64,000 nt of DNA from Chloranthus sessilifolius (Eukaryota > Streptophyta > Magnoliopsida > Chloranthales > Chloranthaceae), in NCBI GenBank assembly GCA_021018995.1, contig CM037587.1:86239251-86303250 (forward strand). Direction: 5' to 3'. How positions within the stretch are numbered: position 1 is the stretch's first letter; the number at the start of each line of letters is the position of its first letter. Under the pieces are notes generated by a model, which was given only the letters and a program-made list of their open reading frames with translations, was not told where the DNA came from and made no database searches. The position numbers and the translations under genes are program-made. Of the stretch, positions 45,809 through 57,780 are shown in pieces.

Positions 45809-47431
45809 CACACAAAAGGGCTGCACACCAATCCGCACTTGGGCATGCAACAACAGCAAGGCAGCTTTAAAGAAGTGGAAATCGGCTGAAAATAACCTGT
45901 CGAGAGGTTATTAGAACTGTCGATGAGATCTGAAGACTGGGAAAGGAAAGAAGTCCTGAAGATTGAAGCATTCAATAGGATCCAGAACCTATCGTGCAGT
46001 TGGAAGTAAGAAGGTAGCATCCGATCGACAGATTGCCTGGAGCTTGAAGAGAACCTGTCGAAAGGAGCCTAAACCTATCACGCAAAGGAAACCTATCGAA
46101 TGGTTTTTGTAGCTCAGTCATTGATCCTATCGAAAGGCTCTGAAACATATCGATAGGAGCTGGAAGCAAACCTATCGAAACCTATTCTGAAGAGAACCTG
46201 TTGAAAGATTCAGAAACCTATCAAATTTGATTTAAGAACTTCTTAGAAGAGCTGTTATGCACATGCTGCAAGTTGGTGACCTGCTGCACGCAATCTGAGG
46301 CATGCTGGTGACTAGCATGAAGATTTTAGATGTGCCCTAGAAAACCCTAACCAACCCACGTGCTCTACCCCAACTCTAACTAACTCAGAGGGCCTTATAG
46401 AAGGGCAATCCAAAGGGAATAATAGAATTATTCCCCCTAAGCTGTGATTGGCGGATAAAAATAGATTGAGGCCGATGGGGAGAGCTATAAAAGGAGGGAA
46501 GCTACTAGAAAAAGGGGAGATTATTCTCGAGATCAAAGTCTGTATCCAAAAGACCATTGGAATTCATATTCTTTCTTTTAGCCTAATTATGGTTGGCTAC
46601 TTCCCTTGGAGCAGAAAGGAGTGAGGTTGGATCTGTAATTGGGGAAGGTTGAGAGTGTTATTGAGGGTCAGATGAGGCACAAACTATAAATCTGAGAGCA
46701 TTTCATTATATAGTGAGTTTATTTCAATGTAATATTTGTTTTATTATTTTAATTAGATCCATAGTTCATCTAGTTTCACTTGGTGCTTAATCGGATTTGT
46801 GTAGATGGGAAAAAGCTCACCCACTTAACTGGCAGACCTCATGAATACCATTTGATCTCCCTAGATCTGATAATCCTGCGATTGCTTGTGTCTGTGGCCT
46901 GGCAGTTACAACATTTGTAGTGATTATCTTGTTCTGATGGAAACCTTAGAATGGAGTGAATCTATTGAATGATTTGTGATCTTTGAAGTGGACAGATCAT
47001 AGCCTTAAGATCAATCCAATTCTCTGGCTTAAATCAGATCCTTCTACCCTACAGTTGTGCTTATAGCCAGATGAGGGATTGACACGCTTTGTACCCCTTA
47101 TAACACTATCAGCTCAACCCAATTGCAACAAGGCCAAACTCCAAGTTGCTTCTCTCCAATTTCTATTTTTAATTTCACCAAAAATTCTCCTCACTTGCAA
47201 GATCTAAAATATAGACTTAATCCCAATTCATTTCTGCATTTACTTGTGTTTCTGTAGTTTAGTTTAAAGTGACAACCCCTTAAAACCTCTCCTCTTCCTT
47301 TTGCTATTTTAGTATTAGGTAGGGTGTCAAATCTACTATAGATCTAATGATTTACTTAATTTTCAGCTCACATTTCCCTGTGGACATTCCCTTACTCTTT
47401 AAAACATGCTACAACAGGCCCTGAACACTTG
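45809..47431 (+). repeat. Tandem LTR unit 4
   Basis: 1623 bp. TATA box CTATAAAAGG at 46485. Upstream GGCGGATAAAAATAGATTGA differs from units 1-3 (GGCGGGAAAAAA) but agrees with unit 5, so units 4 and 5 share a later common ancestor. Confidence 0.9.
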
Positions 47432-49057
47432 CACACAAGAGGGTTGCACACCAATGCACACTTGGGCATGCAGCAATAGCAAGGCATCTTTAAAGAAGTA
47501 GAAACAGGCTGAAAATAACCTGTCGAGAGGTTATTGGAACTGTCGATGGGATCTGAAGGTTGGGAAAGGAAAGAAGTCCAGAAGATTGAAGCATTCGATA
47601 GGATCTAGAACCTATCATGCAGCTGGAAGTAAGAAGGTAGCATCCTATCGACAGATTGCCTGGAGCTTGAAGAGAACCTATCGAAAGGAGCCTGAACCTA
47701 TCGCGCAAAGGAAACCTATCGAATGGTTGTTGTGGCTTAGTCATTGATCCTATTGAGAGGCTCTGAAACCTTTCGATAGGAGCTGGAAGCAAACCTATCG
47801 AAACCTATTGTCAAGAGAACCTGTCGTAAGATTCAAAAACATATCAAATTTGAATTAAGAACTTCTAAGAAGAGCTACAATGCACACGCTGCAAGTTGGT
47901 GACCTACTGCACGCAATCCGAGGCACACTGGTGACTAGCATGAAGATTTTAGAAGTGCGCTAGAAAACCCTAACCAACCCACGTGCTCTACCCCAACTCT
48001 AACTAACTCTGAGGGCCTTCTAGAAGTGGAATAAAAGGGAATGATAGAATTATTCCTCCTAAACTGTGATTGGTGGGTAAAAATAGATCTGAGGCTGAGG
48101 GGGAGAGCTATAAAGGAGGGAAGCTGCCAGAAAAATGGGAGATTATGCTCGAGATCAGAGCCTGTATCCAAAAGACCATTGGAATTTATATTCTTTCTTT
48201 TAGCCCAATTATGGTTGGCTAATTCCCTTGGAGCAACAAGGGGTGAGGTTGGACCTGTAATTGGGGAAGGTTGAGAGTGTTATTGAGGGTCAGATGAGGC
48301 ACAGACTGTAAATCTTAGTGCATTTCATTGTATAGTGAGTTTATTGCAATACAATGTTGGTTTTATTGTTTTATTTAGATCCATAGTTCATCTGGTTTCA
48401 CTTGGTGGTCAATCGGATTTGTGTATATGGGAATCAGCTCACCCACTTAACTAGTAGACCTCTTGAATACCATTTGATCTCCCTAGATTTGATAATTCAG
48501 CAACTGCCTTTGTCTGAGGCCTAGCAGTTGCAGCATTTGTAGTGATTATCATGTTCTGATTGAAACCTTAAAATGGAGTGAATCTATTGGATGATTTGTG
48601 ACCAATGAAGTGGACAGATCATAACCTTAAGATCAATCCAATTCTCTGGCTTAGATAAGATCCTTCTACCCTACAGCTATGCTTACAACCAGATGAGGGA
48701 TTGATGCGCTTTGAACCCCTTGTAACACTGTCAGCTCAACCCAATTACAACAAGACTAAACTCCAAGCTGCTTCTCTCCATTTTCTATTTTTACTTACAC
48801 GAAAAATTCCCCTCACTTGTAAGATCTGAACTCTGGACTTAATCCCAATTCATTTATACATTTAATTGTGTTTCTATAGTTTAGTTTAACGTGACAACCC
48901 CTTAAAACCTCCCCTCTTCCTTTTGCTATTTTAGTATGAGGTAGGGTGTCAGATCTACTATAGATCTAGTGATTTACTTGATTTTCAGCTCACATTTCCC
49001 TGTGGACATTCCCTTACTCACTCTTTAAAACTTGCTGCAACAGGCCCTGAACAGTTG
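47432..49057 (+). repeat. Tandem LTR unit 5
   Basis: 1626 bp. TATA region CTATAAAGG at 48108 lacks one A. The unit runs into the unique LTR end (GTAGGTTTGTGTGTCTGC) instead of another CACACAAG start. Confidence 0.9.
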
Positions 49058-49160
49058 TAGGTTTGTGTGTCTGCTTGCCTTGGTGTGTGCAACCAATAGA
49101 TCCTTTAATTGTGTGAATTTAAACCTCTTTTCAAACACAAGGTAAGAAGCCAACAAGTTT

Positions 49161-49178
49161 TGGTGCCACTGTCGGGGA
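49161..49178 (+). other. Primer binding site before Q (degenerate tRNA-Asp type)
   Basis: TGGTGCCACTGTCGGGGA lies 5 bp after the LTR end. It is related to TGGCGCCGTTGCCGGGGA at 2622, with several differences. Confidence 0.75.
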
Positions 49179-49470
49179 TCTGTGTGCCTAAAATTAGTAG
49201 ATCTAAATTTGTTTTAGTATAGATTGTAGATCTGTAATAGACTGTTCAGTTTTTCCCTAACTGCTTTTAGAATGTTTTCATTGTTTTAGAGTAGTTTTTG
49301 TTATTTCAGCAGGTTGGAAGTTGTGTCTAAGGAGGAGCATTGTGCTAGAGGTTGTTTTAAAGTTTGCATCCCTCTTGACTCCTCTAATTTTCCAGATCTG
49401 TGGAATTGTGGATTTATTAGTTGTTTATGTTTGTTCTGTACTCTGTGTGCATTGAGATTGTGAGTGGTGT

Positions 49471-51070
49471 ATGTTTAGAAGAAGAAATCTCAATCCTCAA
49501 ATTGTGCCATTAAATCCAGAGATTGAAATAATTCTTAGGCCTAAACAAATCTCACCCACATCTGCTGCATCTGAATTTGTTGAAATGGGTGAGCAACGAA
49601 GGTTGCTATTGAAAGATTACTATGCGCCTGGTGCATATAATTCACCTTTTTGTATATAATTTCCTGCTGTGGATACTAATTATGAAATTAAATCTTCAAC
49701 CATTCAGATGGTTTGAGTAAAGAGGATCCATACAAACATTTTGTCGAATTCCTTGCCTTGTGTACCACTTTTAACATTTCAGGTCTTGGGCCAGAAGTAA
49801 CCAAGCTTAGGCTATTTCCTTTTTCATTAAAGGACAAAGCCAGAGCCTGCTTATCCATGCTCCCCCCTAATAGTATCACCTCTTGGAATGACATGCAATG
49901 CCATTCCTTGCTAAATTCTTCCCCATGTCTAGAACCAATCAATTGAGGAAGAACATTCTTCCATTTTCTCAGCTCTCCACTGAAGGGTTCCATGAGGCAT
50001 GGGAGAGATTCAAGGAACTGTTAAGACAATGCCCCCACCATAAAATTCCTGAATGGCCACTTGTCCAAAGTTTCTATCAAGGACTGGGCTCCAAAACTAG
50101 AAATATGGTGGATGCTTCTTGTGGAGGTACATATCTTCACAAAACAGTTGAGGAAGCATGAGAATTATTTGATGTCATTAGTGAAAACTCAGTGCAGCAG
50201 GAGTCTATTACTAGGGATATTGACATTCCAGGAGGAATGGTGATGGAAAGTACAACAAGAGGTAAAACGTATGAGATTGGTGGGTATAATGAATTAGAAA
50301 GGAAGGTAGCAAACTTGACTCAAAAGTTGGAGAAAATGATGGGAGCAAGGCAATCTCCAATGGCTGCTAATGTGAAAGAGGCATGCCTTATCTGCCAATC
50401 TCCCACTCATCCCATTTAAGATTGCCCCTCTGCTGAGCAATTTCCAGAAGTGGTGATGGATCATGTGAATGCTGCCCACTCCTTTGGTCAGCAGCCAACT
50501 ACTAGTTATTCTTGGAGAAACCACCCCAACCTAAGGTGGAGGCAAGACAATGTTCAAAATCAAAACCAGCAACAGCAGTTCTATTAGCAACCACAACAGC
50601 AAATGCCTTTTAAACCTGCTCTCAAAGCCTATCAATAAAATTTTGTCCCAAGGAAATAATACCAGTAACCTATGGCTCAGCCAATGCAACAAACTACAAC
50701 AGCCCCAGCTATTTGAGCCCTCTTTTGAAGAGCAGGTTCTGACTTCCTTACAAAACTTGGGCTCTTTGTCCCAAACAGTCCACTCTCACAGCCAAAGCAT
50801 AAAAAAAATAGAAGATCATCTTGGTCAGCTATCTAATGCTTTGACAAAGAGAGAAGAGGGGAGGCTGCCTAATCAGCCCATGGATAATCCAAAGAGGCAA
50901 TATGTGGTGGGTGAAGTTTCTTCTTTCCATGAAGAAGCTAAATCTGCCACTACCTTGCGAAGTGGGAAGATGATTGATAATCAAATTGGTATGGAACTTG
51001 TGGAAAATGTTGAAAAGAAGAAAAAGATAGACCAAACTGATATGTAGCAGGAGCAACATAGTTTGAATAA
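49471..51070 (+). pseudogene. gag: gag of element Q
   Basis: ATG at 49471 (M-F-R-R-R-N-L-N-P), the same context as R at 55233. In shifting frames: Y-N-S-P-F, then E-D-P-Y-K-H-F-V-E-F-L-A-L-C-T-T-F, L-R-L-F-P-F-S-L-K-D-K-A-R-A and C-P-H-H-K-I-P-E-W (Retrotrans_gag core, 49713-50160). A zinc knuckle C-L-I-C-Q-S-P-T-H with a stop inside before D-C lies at about 50385-50427. A Gln-rich linker (50550 on), S-H-S-Q-S-I-K-K-I-E-D-H-L-G-Q-L and L-R-S-G-K follow. Stops or frameshifts near 49659, 49700, 49900, 50160 and 50417. Forms the particle in intact elements. Confidence 0.8.
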
Positions 51071-51119
51071 GGGGGATGTTGATAATCCCTAACAAAAAAA
51101 AATTGAAAATAAAAAGAGA

Positions 51120-51904
51120 ATGATGAGTTGGTTAAGGCCGACAAGGAAGGAGCAGTTCCTCATTTGCCATTTCCTAAGGCATTACAAGCACCCTCTCCTT
51201 TTTCCAAAGGAGATGCTAAAATAGAGGAAATGATGAAGACTTTTAAACAAGTAAAGATCAATTTACCTTTACTTGATGCAATAAAACAAGTGCCAGCTTA
51301 TGCCAAATTCTTGAAAGATCTCTGCACCCATAAAAGGTAGTCATGGATATATCTATCCAAGAAGGTCTTTTCAGCTGAAAAAGTGAACCAAATATTGACC
51401 ATTGCAACCCCAACTAAGCTGCAGGATCCAGGAGTCCCCACTATCCCCTGATTCATAGGGGATCACACCATTGAAAAGGCTTTATTGGATCTAGGATCTA
51501 GTGTCAATTTACTTCCATACTCAATTTATGAGAAGCTAGTCTTAGGAGAGTTAAAGCCCACACATGTGGTCTTGCAACTAGCTAACAGATCTGAAAGGAA
51601 ACCATTGGGAATCATAGAGGATGTGCTAGTTGGAGTTGACAAATTCTTTTACCCAACTAATTTTCTAGTGCTAGATATAGATCCAAGCAAATGTGCTACT
51701 TCCATCCCTGTGATTTTGGGTAGACCATTTTTGGCCACTGCAAATGCATGTATACAATGTAGATCAGGGGTCATGGAAGTAACTTTTGGTAATATGAAAG
51801 TCAAATTGAATGTGTACAATGCAGCTCATCAGCCCCATTTAGATAATGATGATTGTTTTTCCATTAATGTGTTGGATGAGTCTGTGCAAGAAACTCTGCC
51901 TTAG
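51120..51904 (+). pseudogene. Aspartic protease of element Q
   Basis: Upstream: P-F-P-K-A-L-Q-A-P and V-K-I-N-L-P-L-L-D-A-I-K-Q-V-P-A-Y-A-K-F. Catalytic region A-L-L-D-L-G-S-S-V-N-L-L-P-Y-S at 51480-51525, with D-L-G-S where Athila commonly has D-L-G-A. Then I-L-G-R-P-F-L-A-T-A-N-A at 51716-51750. The 139-codon frame 51485-51904 is undamaged; stops lie on both sides (51340, 51450). Cleaves Gag-Pol in intact elements. Confidence 0.8.
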
Positions 51905-52457
51905 CTGCTGCATGATGATAACTTGTTGGATGCTTTTGAAGAAGCATGGAATGAAACAGGGGAAGAGAAAGCCTCCATATCTGAGTTTGAGAAAGTGAAA
52001 ACTTTGAATTCTGAAGTGGGGCTAGCAAAGCATCACCCATGGACACCTGCCTTGCTACCTCTTCCACCACCTTCTAAGGCACCCCTGTTGCCTTCACTCA
52101 TCAGTCCCCCAGATGTGGAGTTAAAGCAACTCCCAAAATCTTTAAAATATACCTTTTTAGGAGCCAATCACAAACTACTAGTGATAATCTCTTCTTCCCT
52201 CACTCTTGAGTAGGAAGAAGAATTGCTTTGTGTACTAAAAAGGCATAAGAGAGCAATAGGGTGGACTATTGCTGATTTAGGGGGGATAAATCCAGCTGTG
52301 TGCATGCACAAAATTCATCTTGAAGAGGGCTCTAAATCTTATAGAGAAATGCAAAGGAAGCTCAACCCACACATGCAGGAAGTTGTTATGAAGGAAGTAG
52401 TCAAACTTCTTGATGCTCGGGTCATTTACCCTATCTCAAATTCTCAATGGGTGGCAC
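51905..52457 (+). pseudogene. N-terminal part of RT of Q, cut by insertion
   Basis: Contains L-K-Y-T-F-L-G-A-N-H, L-K-R-H-K-R-A-I-G-W-T-I-A-D-L-G and H-I-H/H-K-I-H-L-E-E type sequence, then L-N-P-H-M-Q-E-V-V and V-I-Y-P-I-S-N-S-Q-W-V-A. The reading breaks exactly at GGGTGGCAC (52449-52457), where R continues at the equivalent place with CTATCCAAGTGG (58309 on). No catalytic motif of RT is present in this part. Confidence 0.85.
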
Positions 52458-52689
52458 TGTTAAGACCTGAAAAGTACCACTTTTCACCCCTTAACTTAAT
52501 CTCTGTTAGACCCTTAATTATTTAATAAAAGTGTTTTAAGTCTATCCTGTAGGTAATAAGCAGCAGCTGCAAATAAGGCCCTAACCATGCCAAGAAGCTT
52601 ACCTCTTTGCCCCAGAAGTGCCTCAGGAGAAAGAAAGTTAGACCCAGACAAAACTGGCTGCAGCTTAGGCACAGCAAAGCAGAAACAAG

Positions 52690-53220
52690 TTAAGAAGTGA
52701 GCCTCGCGTAAATGTCGCAGAGCTAAATTGAACCAGAAATAATGCGTCACGCAGCTGTCGCGGGCTTCTGAAGGGAGCACACCAACTAGTCACGAAGTCC
52801 TCGCGCCGTTCTCACGCGATTTAATGACAGAAGGAATTGAAAAGCAGACTTCATGCGGTTCTCGTGAGGCTCAGTCATGAGCGCTCCCAAAGCACTCGCG
52901 CAGTCTCGCGCAGCTCAAAAGAGGAGCTGTTAATCTTCGCGCGATTCACTAAGGAGAGAGAGCTCCAGGCATTCCTGCGCGTGGCTTTCGCGCAGTGGCC
53001 GCGAGATACAAACTTTCAAGGAACTGCTCGCGCGATCCAGAAGCCCATGCACATTGTTTTTTCGCTAGGATCGCGATGGGATTCATCAAGGAACGAATAG
53101 CGCGCGCAATTTCTGCGCCATTCAAATGGAAAGAGCAATCCCGTGATGATCAAAGTACCAATCCTGCGACGGCAAGAGCTTCAAGTCAAACCAACCCCGC
53201 AACACCAATTCTATCACACG
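52690..53220 (+). repeat. TCGCGCAGTT-type motif cluster in the LTR of R
   Basis: Many variants of CTCGCGCAGTC, TTCGCGCGATTC, TGTCGCGGG, CTCACGCGATT and TCGCGAT within 530 bp, upstream of the TATA box. More CG dinucleotides survive than in the solo LTR. Confidence 0.75.
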
Positions 53221-53438
53221 ATAAGACCTCGAAAGCCTTTCTACCCAGCAAGGCTCGGTTTCTTAACTTCACCCCCACTTCCGCAGGGGCAATCTAGGAA
53301 TTTTCAACAACTAGGGCACGCACTCCAATGCTCCAATCTCTGTGCAGACGCCCCGAGGCATCCAAGAATTAAAAATGGGCCACGATAGCATTGATAAATT
53401 ATGATTTTTCCTAACCCTAATTCAAAGAGAGTTGACTG

Positions 53439-53448
53439 CTATATAAGC
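53439..53448 (+). promoter_or_regulatory. TATA box in the LTR of R
   Basis: GCTATATAAGCC context, about 980 bp into the LTR, at the same place as in the solo LTR. Confidence 0.7.
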
Positions 53449-54917
53449 CTAAGCCTAGTTTAGGTTTAAGGGACTGGTCTGCTGTACTCCTTCTTGAAAC
53501 CAACTGTAGAATTGCAGTAGGCCAAGGTTAGGGTTTAGGCAGTTTCTTTTTCCCTTTTTCTTCTCTCCATAGTCTAGTACTTGCTGGCTATGTCTTTGTA
53601 TGTCTATTTGGAATAGAATTAATGGAGTTTTATAATAGGATTTTATGCATGTATGGGATTGGTATTTTGTGAGTTGTTCTGTACAAGGCTGCTGCCTTGA
53701 GATCCTCCATTGCTAAGTTGTATTATAAGTAATGGAGGATTGTTTGTAAGGTTTTATTTAGGTCCAAGTGACCTGTGTGTCCAGGTTAGGCACATTGCAG
53801 GCCTAGCCCCACCACAGGATCCACTGAATCTGAATCCCCATGGGAGCTTGAGCTGGTAGCCTTATGAACATGGTAGCGGCGGCAATGTTCTTGTTCTGTC
53901 TTAGACCTCTGTGAGGAGGATAGCCTCTGTGGATAGTCTGTGACCATTCAAGTGGATAGATTATAGCCCTAGGGTGAGGCTAATCCACAGATCTGAGACA
54001 GATCCTTCTTCTCTGCGCTTGTGCTTGTAGCCTTGTGAGAGATTGTGTAGAGACAGACTCCCCTATATTTGTATAGACCCACCATCAGATGGCAGATCTG
54101 ATCTGGCTATAGAGATTGTAGGCTTGTGACTGGATCACTGCTGTCTTTCTAAAGCAGTGAACAGCTAAGCTTAAAAGCTAGTACTCAAACTCTTGCTAGT
54201 TTTGTGTGTCTAGGCTAGTGCACATTGCAGGCCTAGCCCCACATATAGAACTTTAGAGGTTGAGGTTCCTATAGATTCTTGAGTTGGTAGCCTGGAAGAA
54301 GTAGTGTCTACAATGATAAACTTATTCTGACCCATCTCTGGATTGTGGTTCCCCTATTGGATAGTTTGTGACCATTCAAGTGAACAGGTTATAGCCATAA
54401 GGGATTGGATCATGGCACGGGGGTGAGTTGGATCCTTTCTCCTCTTTGGTGATAATGTAGCCATTGGACAGGATTTTTATAGCAGCAGATTTGAGTCTGA
54501 GTTATAAGACCCATCAGATCTATACATAATAGCTTACTTCTCACCCTTTTATATTTATTTTCTCACACTCCATCATTCTTCTCAACCCTTTCTATAGTTT
54601 AGGCATTAGGTTACCTTAGGATTTAGATAATAGTGACCTTAAATCCCCTTCCATTTAGAATTGCCAGATCTGTAGTCAGATATGGAGGGCCTACTAAAGA
54701 TAGCTCCCTTGGAGCTTTAGATCAACTTTTCCTGTGGGACAAACTCTTACTTATTAAGACTTGCTACAACAGGCCCTGTATCTTGCAGGGCTGTGTATTT
54801 TTAGGCTTGCTACTCTGTAGTTTTCAATCCACCTTTGATTCATTTTCACTAATTCCATTCTTATCACTGTCTCCAATAAAGTCAATAGCAAGCACTTAAA
54901 ATATCCCAACAAGTTTT

Positions 54918-54935
54918 TGGCACTGCTGCCGGGGA
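54918..54935 (+). other. Primer binding site of element R
   Basis: TGGCACTGCTGCCGGGGA, 6 bp after the LTR end. It is the Athila tRNA-Asp type with three differences from 2622-2639, two of which look like loss of CG. Confidence 0.8.
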
Positions 54936-55232
54936 ATCTTTATCTATTAGTAGACCCTAGATTTTTGTATTCATTATTCTTTGGCAGTTGTGCCTGTAAA
55001 TAATTGATACTGCTGATTTACATTTGGAATTTTTCTTGCAAATCTGGACAGTAGCAGAGAAGGAGAGTAGAATTGCATTGGGAGTCTAGCTACCTCTGTT
55101 TGCACTTCTCTAACCCTCAAAACCTCAGTTTATTTCTCCTTTGAAAATTCCATAGCAGTTGGTTAGGATAGTTGTAATTTCGATAAGTGCAATGTGTCTG
55201 CGAGTAGTCTTCTCTGTTGTTGGTGTGTGTGC

Positions 55233-56980
55233 ATGTTAGGAAGGAGATCCCTTAGTCCTACATTACAGCCTCCTAACCCTGAGATAGAAAGGGGTAAAAG
55301 ACCGAGAAGGCACAGACACACCACAGTCGAGCCCCCTACTGAAAATGAGACAGCAGTCATGGGTGAAGAGCAACCCAGAACATTGAAGGACTTGAATGTT
55401 CCTGATGATTATAATTCTCCATTCAGCATTCAATTCCCAGATGTTCAGGGAAACTATGAGATTAAAACCTCCATCATCCAAACGCTTCCCTCTTTCCATA
55501 GGCTTAGCAAGGAAGACCCTTACAAGCACATTGACCAATTCTTGGCCCTGTGCACAACATTCTCCATTGCTGGTTTGGGACCAGAAGCCACTAGGCTAAG
55601 GCTCTTTCCTTTCTCCCTGAAGGACAGGGCCAGCACCTGGTTAGCTACTCTCCCAAATAATAGCATCACTTCTTGGAAAGACCTACAGACAAGATTTCTG
55701 ACCAAATTTTTTCCAGTGACAAAAACCAGCCAATTGAGGAAAGCAATACTTGCTTTTGCCCAATCCCCAATTGAGGATTTTAATCAATCCTGGGACAGAT
55801 TTAAGGAGATGCTCAAACAATGTCCCCACCACAAGATCCCTGACTGGCAGCTTGTCCAGAGCTTCTATAATGGGATTGATGAGAAAAGCATAGACATGGT
55901 AGATGCCTCTTGTGGTTGAACTTACATGCATAAAACAACTGATGAGGCATGGGACTTGTTCGAGGTCATCAGTGAGAATGCTTTCCAAAAGGTGTCCTCG
56001 TCAAGGACTGTTCAAGAGCCTTCTCCTAAGCTGGGGCTTGCTGAAACTTCCAAAGGAAAGATGTATGAAGTTAGTGGAAACAATGACCTGAGAATGCAGA
56101 TGGCCTATCTTTCTAATAAGTTTGATAAACTATTAATTGTGGTGCAGCCCAGATTGGCTGCACAAGTGATGGAGGCATGTTTGATATGCCAATCTCCACA
56201 ACACACAGTGGAAGAGTACCCATTTGCAGGGCAATACCCTAAGTATGTGACGGAACAGGCTACTGCTGCCCAATCATTTGGCCAGCAACAATCTGATGGC
56301 TATAACAAACAGCCATTTCGATACCAGCACCAAAATACTGGTTACCAATGGAGAGACCACCCAAATTTGAGGTGGAAGCAAGATAATTATATGCAGCCAC
56401 AACAGATGTTGGCCTTACCTCAAAGGCCACAGGAGCAATTTAACCAGGGATATGCCCCAAGGTCAAATTTCCAGCATCAGCAACAACCCCAACAGCAAAA
56501 TCAGTTGGTAGTTCCTCCACCTCAGCCCCGAAATGCTTCTTTTGAGGATCAGGTTTTGACCCAATTGCAAAGCCTTGGACCCTTGACTCAGACTATGACT
56601 TCTCACAGTCAAAGCATAAAGAACATAGAAGAGTAGCTAGGCCAAATAGCTAATGCCTTGGCCAAAAGAGAAGAGGGCAGGTTGCCAAGCCAGCTAGTGG
56701 CCAACCCTAAGGGCCAATATTCGATTAGAGAAGGCTCCTCAAGTTTTGAGGGTGCTAATACCATCACAACCCTGAGGTCTAGCAGGCTGGTAGTCAACCA
56801 GGTGGGAAAGGAATAAGGAGAGGTCATTCTCAAAGAACTGTCGAGTGAAAGTGAAAGAGACTTTGTTAGAGCACAGAGCTAGGAGTTGCCTGCTACCCTG
56901 CAACAAGGGAAAAATAAAGAGGCAGTAGTTGAGCCTCAGCAGGAGATAAAAGATGAAAAAAAAAATTAAAAAAAAGTTCA
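55233..56980 (+). pseudogene. gag: gag of element R
   Basis: Start M-L-G-R-R-S-L-S-P at 55233, homologous to Q. The core has E-D-P-Y-K-H-I-D-Q-F-L-A-L-C, L-R-L-F-P-F-S-L-K-D-R-A-S-T-W, W-K-D-L and C-P-H-H-K-I-P-D-W. A TGA at 55917-55919 falls in V-D-A-S-C-G where Q has Gly. The zinc knuckle C-L-I-C-Q-S-P-Q-H (about 56179) has lost its last Cys, which reads Tyr. A Gln/Pro-rich linker (56260-56530) leads to S-H-S-Q-S-I-K-N-I-E-E and a TAG at 56634 where Q has Asp. Beyond is L-P-S-Q-L and an acidic region. Otherwise in one frame for almost 1.4 kb. Confidence 0.85.
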
Positions 56981-57780
56981 GTCATAGGCTTGCAGCTGAG
57001 GAACCAGCACTACGTCAGCTGCCATTTCCTCAGGCTTTGAGTGGCCCTACCCCTTTTGATAAGGGGAATGCACAGATAGAGGAAATGATGGAGACCTTCA
57101 AGCAGGTAAAAATCAATTTGCCCCTGCTTGATGCAATTCGATAGGTCTCAACCTATGCAAAATTTCTGAAAGACCTTTGTACTCAGAAAAGGAAAGCTAG
57201 AGGCCATTTGTCCAAAAAGGTCTTTGCAACTGATACAGTTAATTTTGTATTAAACATGACAATGCCAGAGAAGTTGCAAGACCCAGGGATACCCACTATT
57301 CCCTGCATAATTGGAGACCACACAATTGGAAGGGCCCTTCTAGACCTTGGAGCCAATGTTAACCTGCTGCCATACAGTGTGTATCCAACAGCTAGGTTTG
57401 GGGGAGCTAAAACCCACCCCTATTGTGTTGTTAATGGCTGACAGGTCTGAAAGGAGATCCATGGGAGTGGTCGAGGATGTCTTAGTGGGGGTAGACAAGT
57501 TCTTCTACCCTGCAGACTTTCTTGTTTTGGACATGGGCTGCAACAAGAGTGCATCCCCTATACCTATCATTTTGGGCAGGCCATTCTTGGCCACTGCCAA
57601 TGCATGCATTCAATGCAGGTCTGAGATCATGGAGGTAACTTTTGGTCATATGAAGGTTGAGCTTAATGTGTACAATAGTGCAAAGTACCCTCAGCTGGAC
57701 AATGAGGAATGCTTTGAAGTGGATGTACTAGCAGAAGTTGTTGAAGAAGAATTGCCCACTCTGCTTGAGTGGGGCAACAT
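56981..57780 (+). pseudogene. Aspartic protease of element R
   Basis: P-F-P-Q-A-L-S-G-P and V-K-I-N-L-P-L-L-D-A-I-R precede a TAG (about 57142). The frame with M-P-E-K-L-Q-D-P-G-I-P-T-I-P-C contains the catalytic A-L-L-D-L-G-A-N-V-N-L-L-P-Y-S-V-Y (57335-57383). A frameshift follows at about 57385-57400, then G-E-L-K-P-T-P-I-V-L and I-L-G-R-P-F-L-A-T-A-N-A (57568-57605). D-L-G-A is the usual Athila form. Confidence 0.85.

Larger units (their letters stand above)
40802..49155 (+). repeat. LTR expanded to 8.35 kb by five tandem units
   Basis: Left end GGTTAATTAGTGAAAAATGC matches LTR starts of this family, with the initial TG changed to GG. Right end GAAGCCAACA precedes the primer site at 49161. 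Between them lie five head-to-tail units of about 1.6 kb, each spanning most of an LTR (motif cluster, TATA box, U5-like part). Removing four units gives about 1.9 kb, a normal LTR size. It serves at once as right LTR of P and left LTR of Q. Confidence 0.8.
49181..52457 (+). mobile_element. Athila-like internal region Q (gag to start of RT)
   Basis: Internal part of an element of the family with the expanded LTR. It runs leader, gag, protease and start of RT, and is cut at 52457 by insertion of R. Coding order and peptides parallel R throughout. The remainder must lie beyond the window, after R. Confidence 0.8.
52458..54911 (+). repeat. 5' LTR of element R
   Basis: 2454 bp from TGTTAAGACCTGAAAAGTAC to ATCCCAACA. 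Same family as the solo LTR at 35943. Contains a TCG-rich motif cluster (52690-53220), TATA box at 53439 and an internal duplication of about 430 bp (about 53770-54640), in which GCACATTGCAGGCCTAGCCC and TGTGACCATTCAAGTG each occur twice. Confidence 0.9.

Noticed and set aside
40990..49057. CRISPR array or centromeric satellite
   Set aside because: Units of 1.6 kb contain LTR parts (TATA, U5 end) and lie between LTR ends; no spacers, and five copies are too few to call a satellite.
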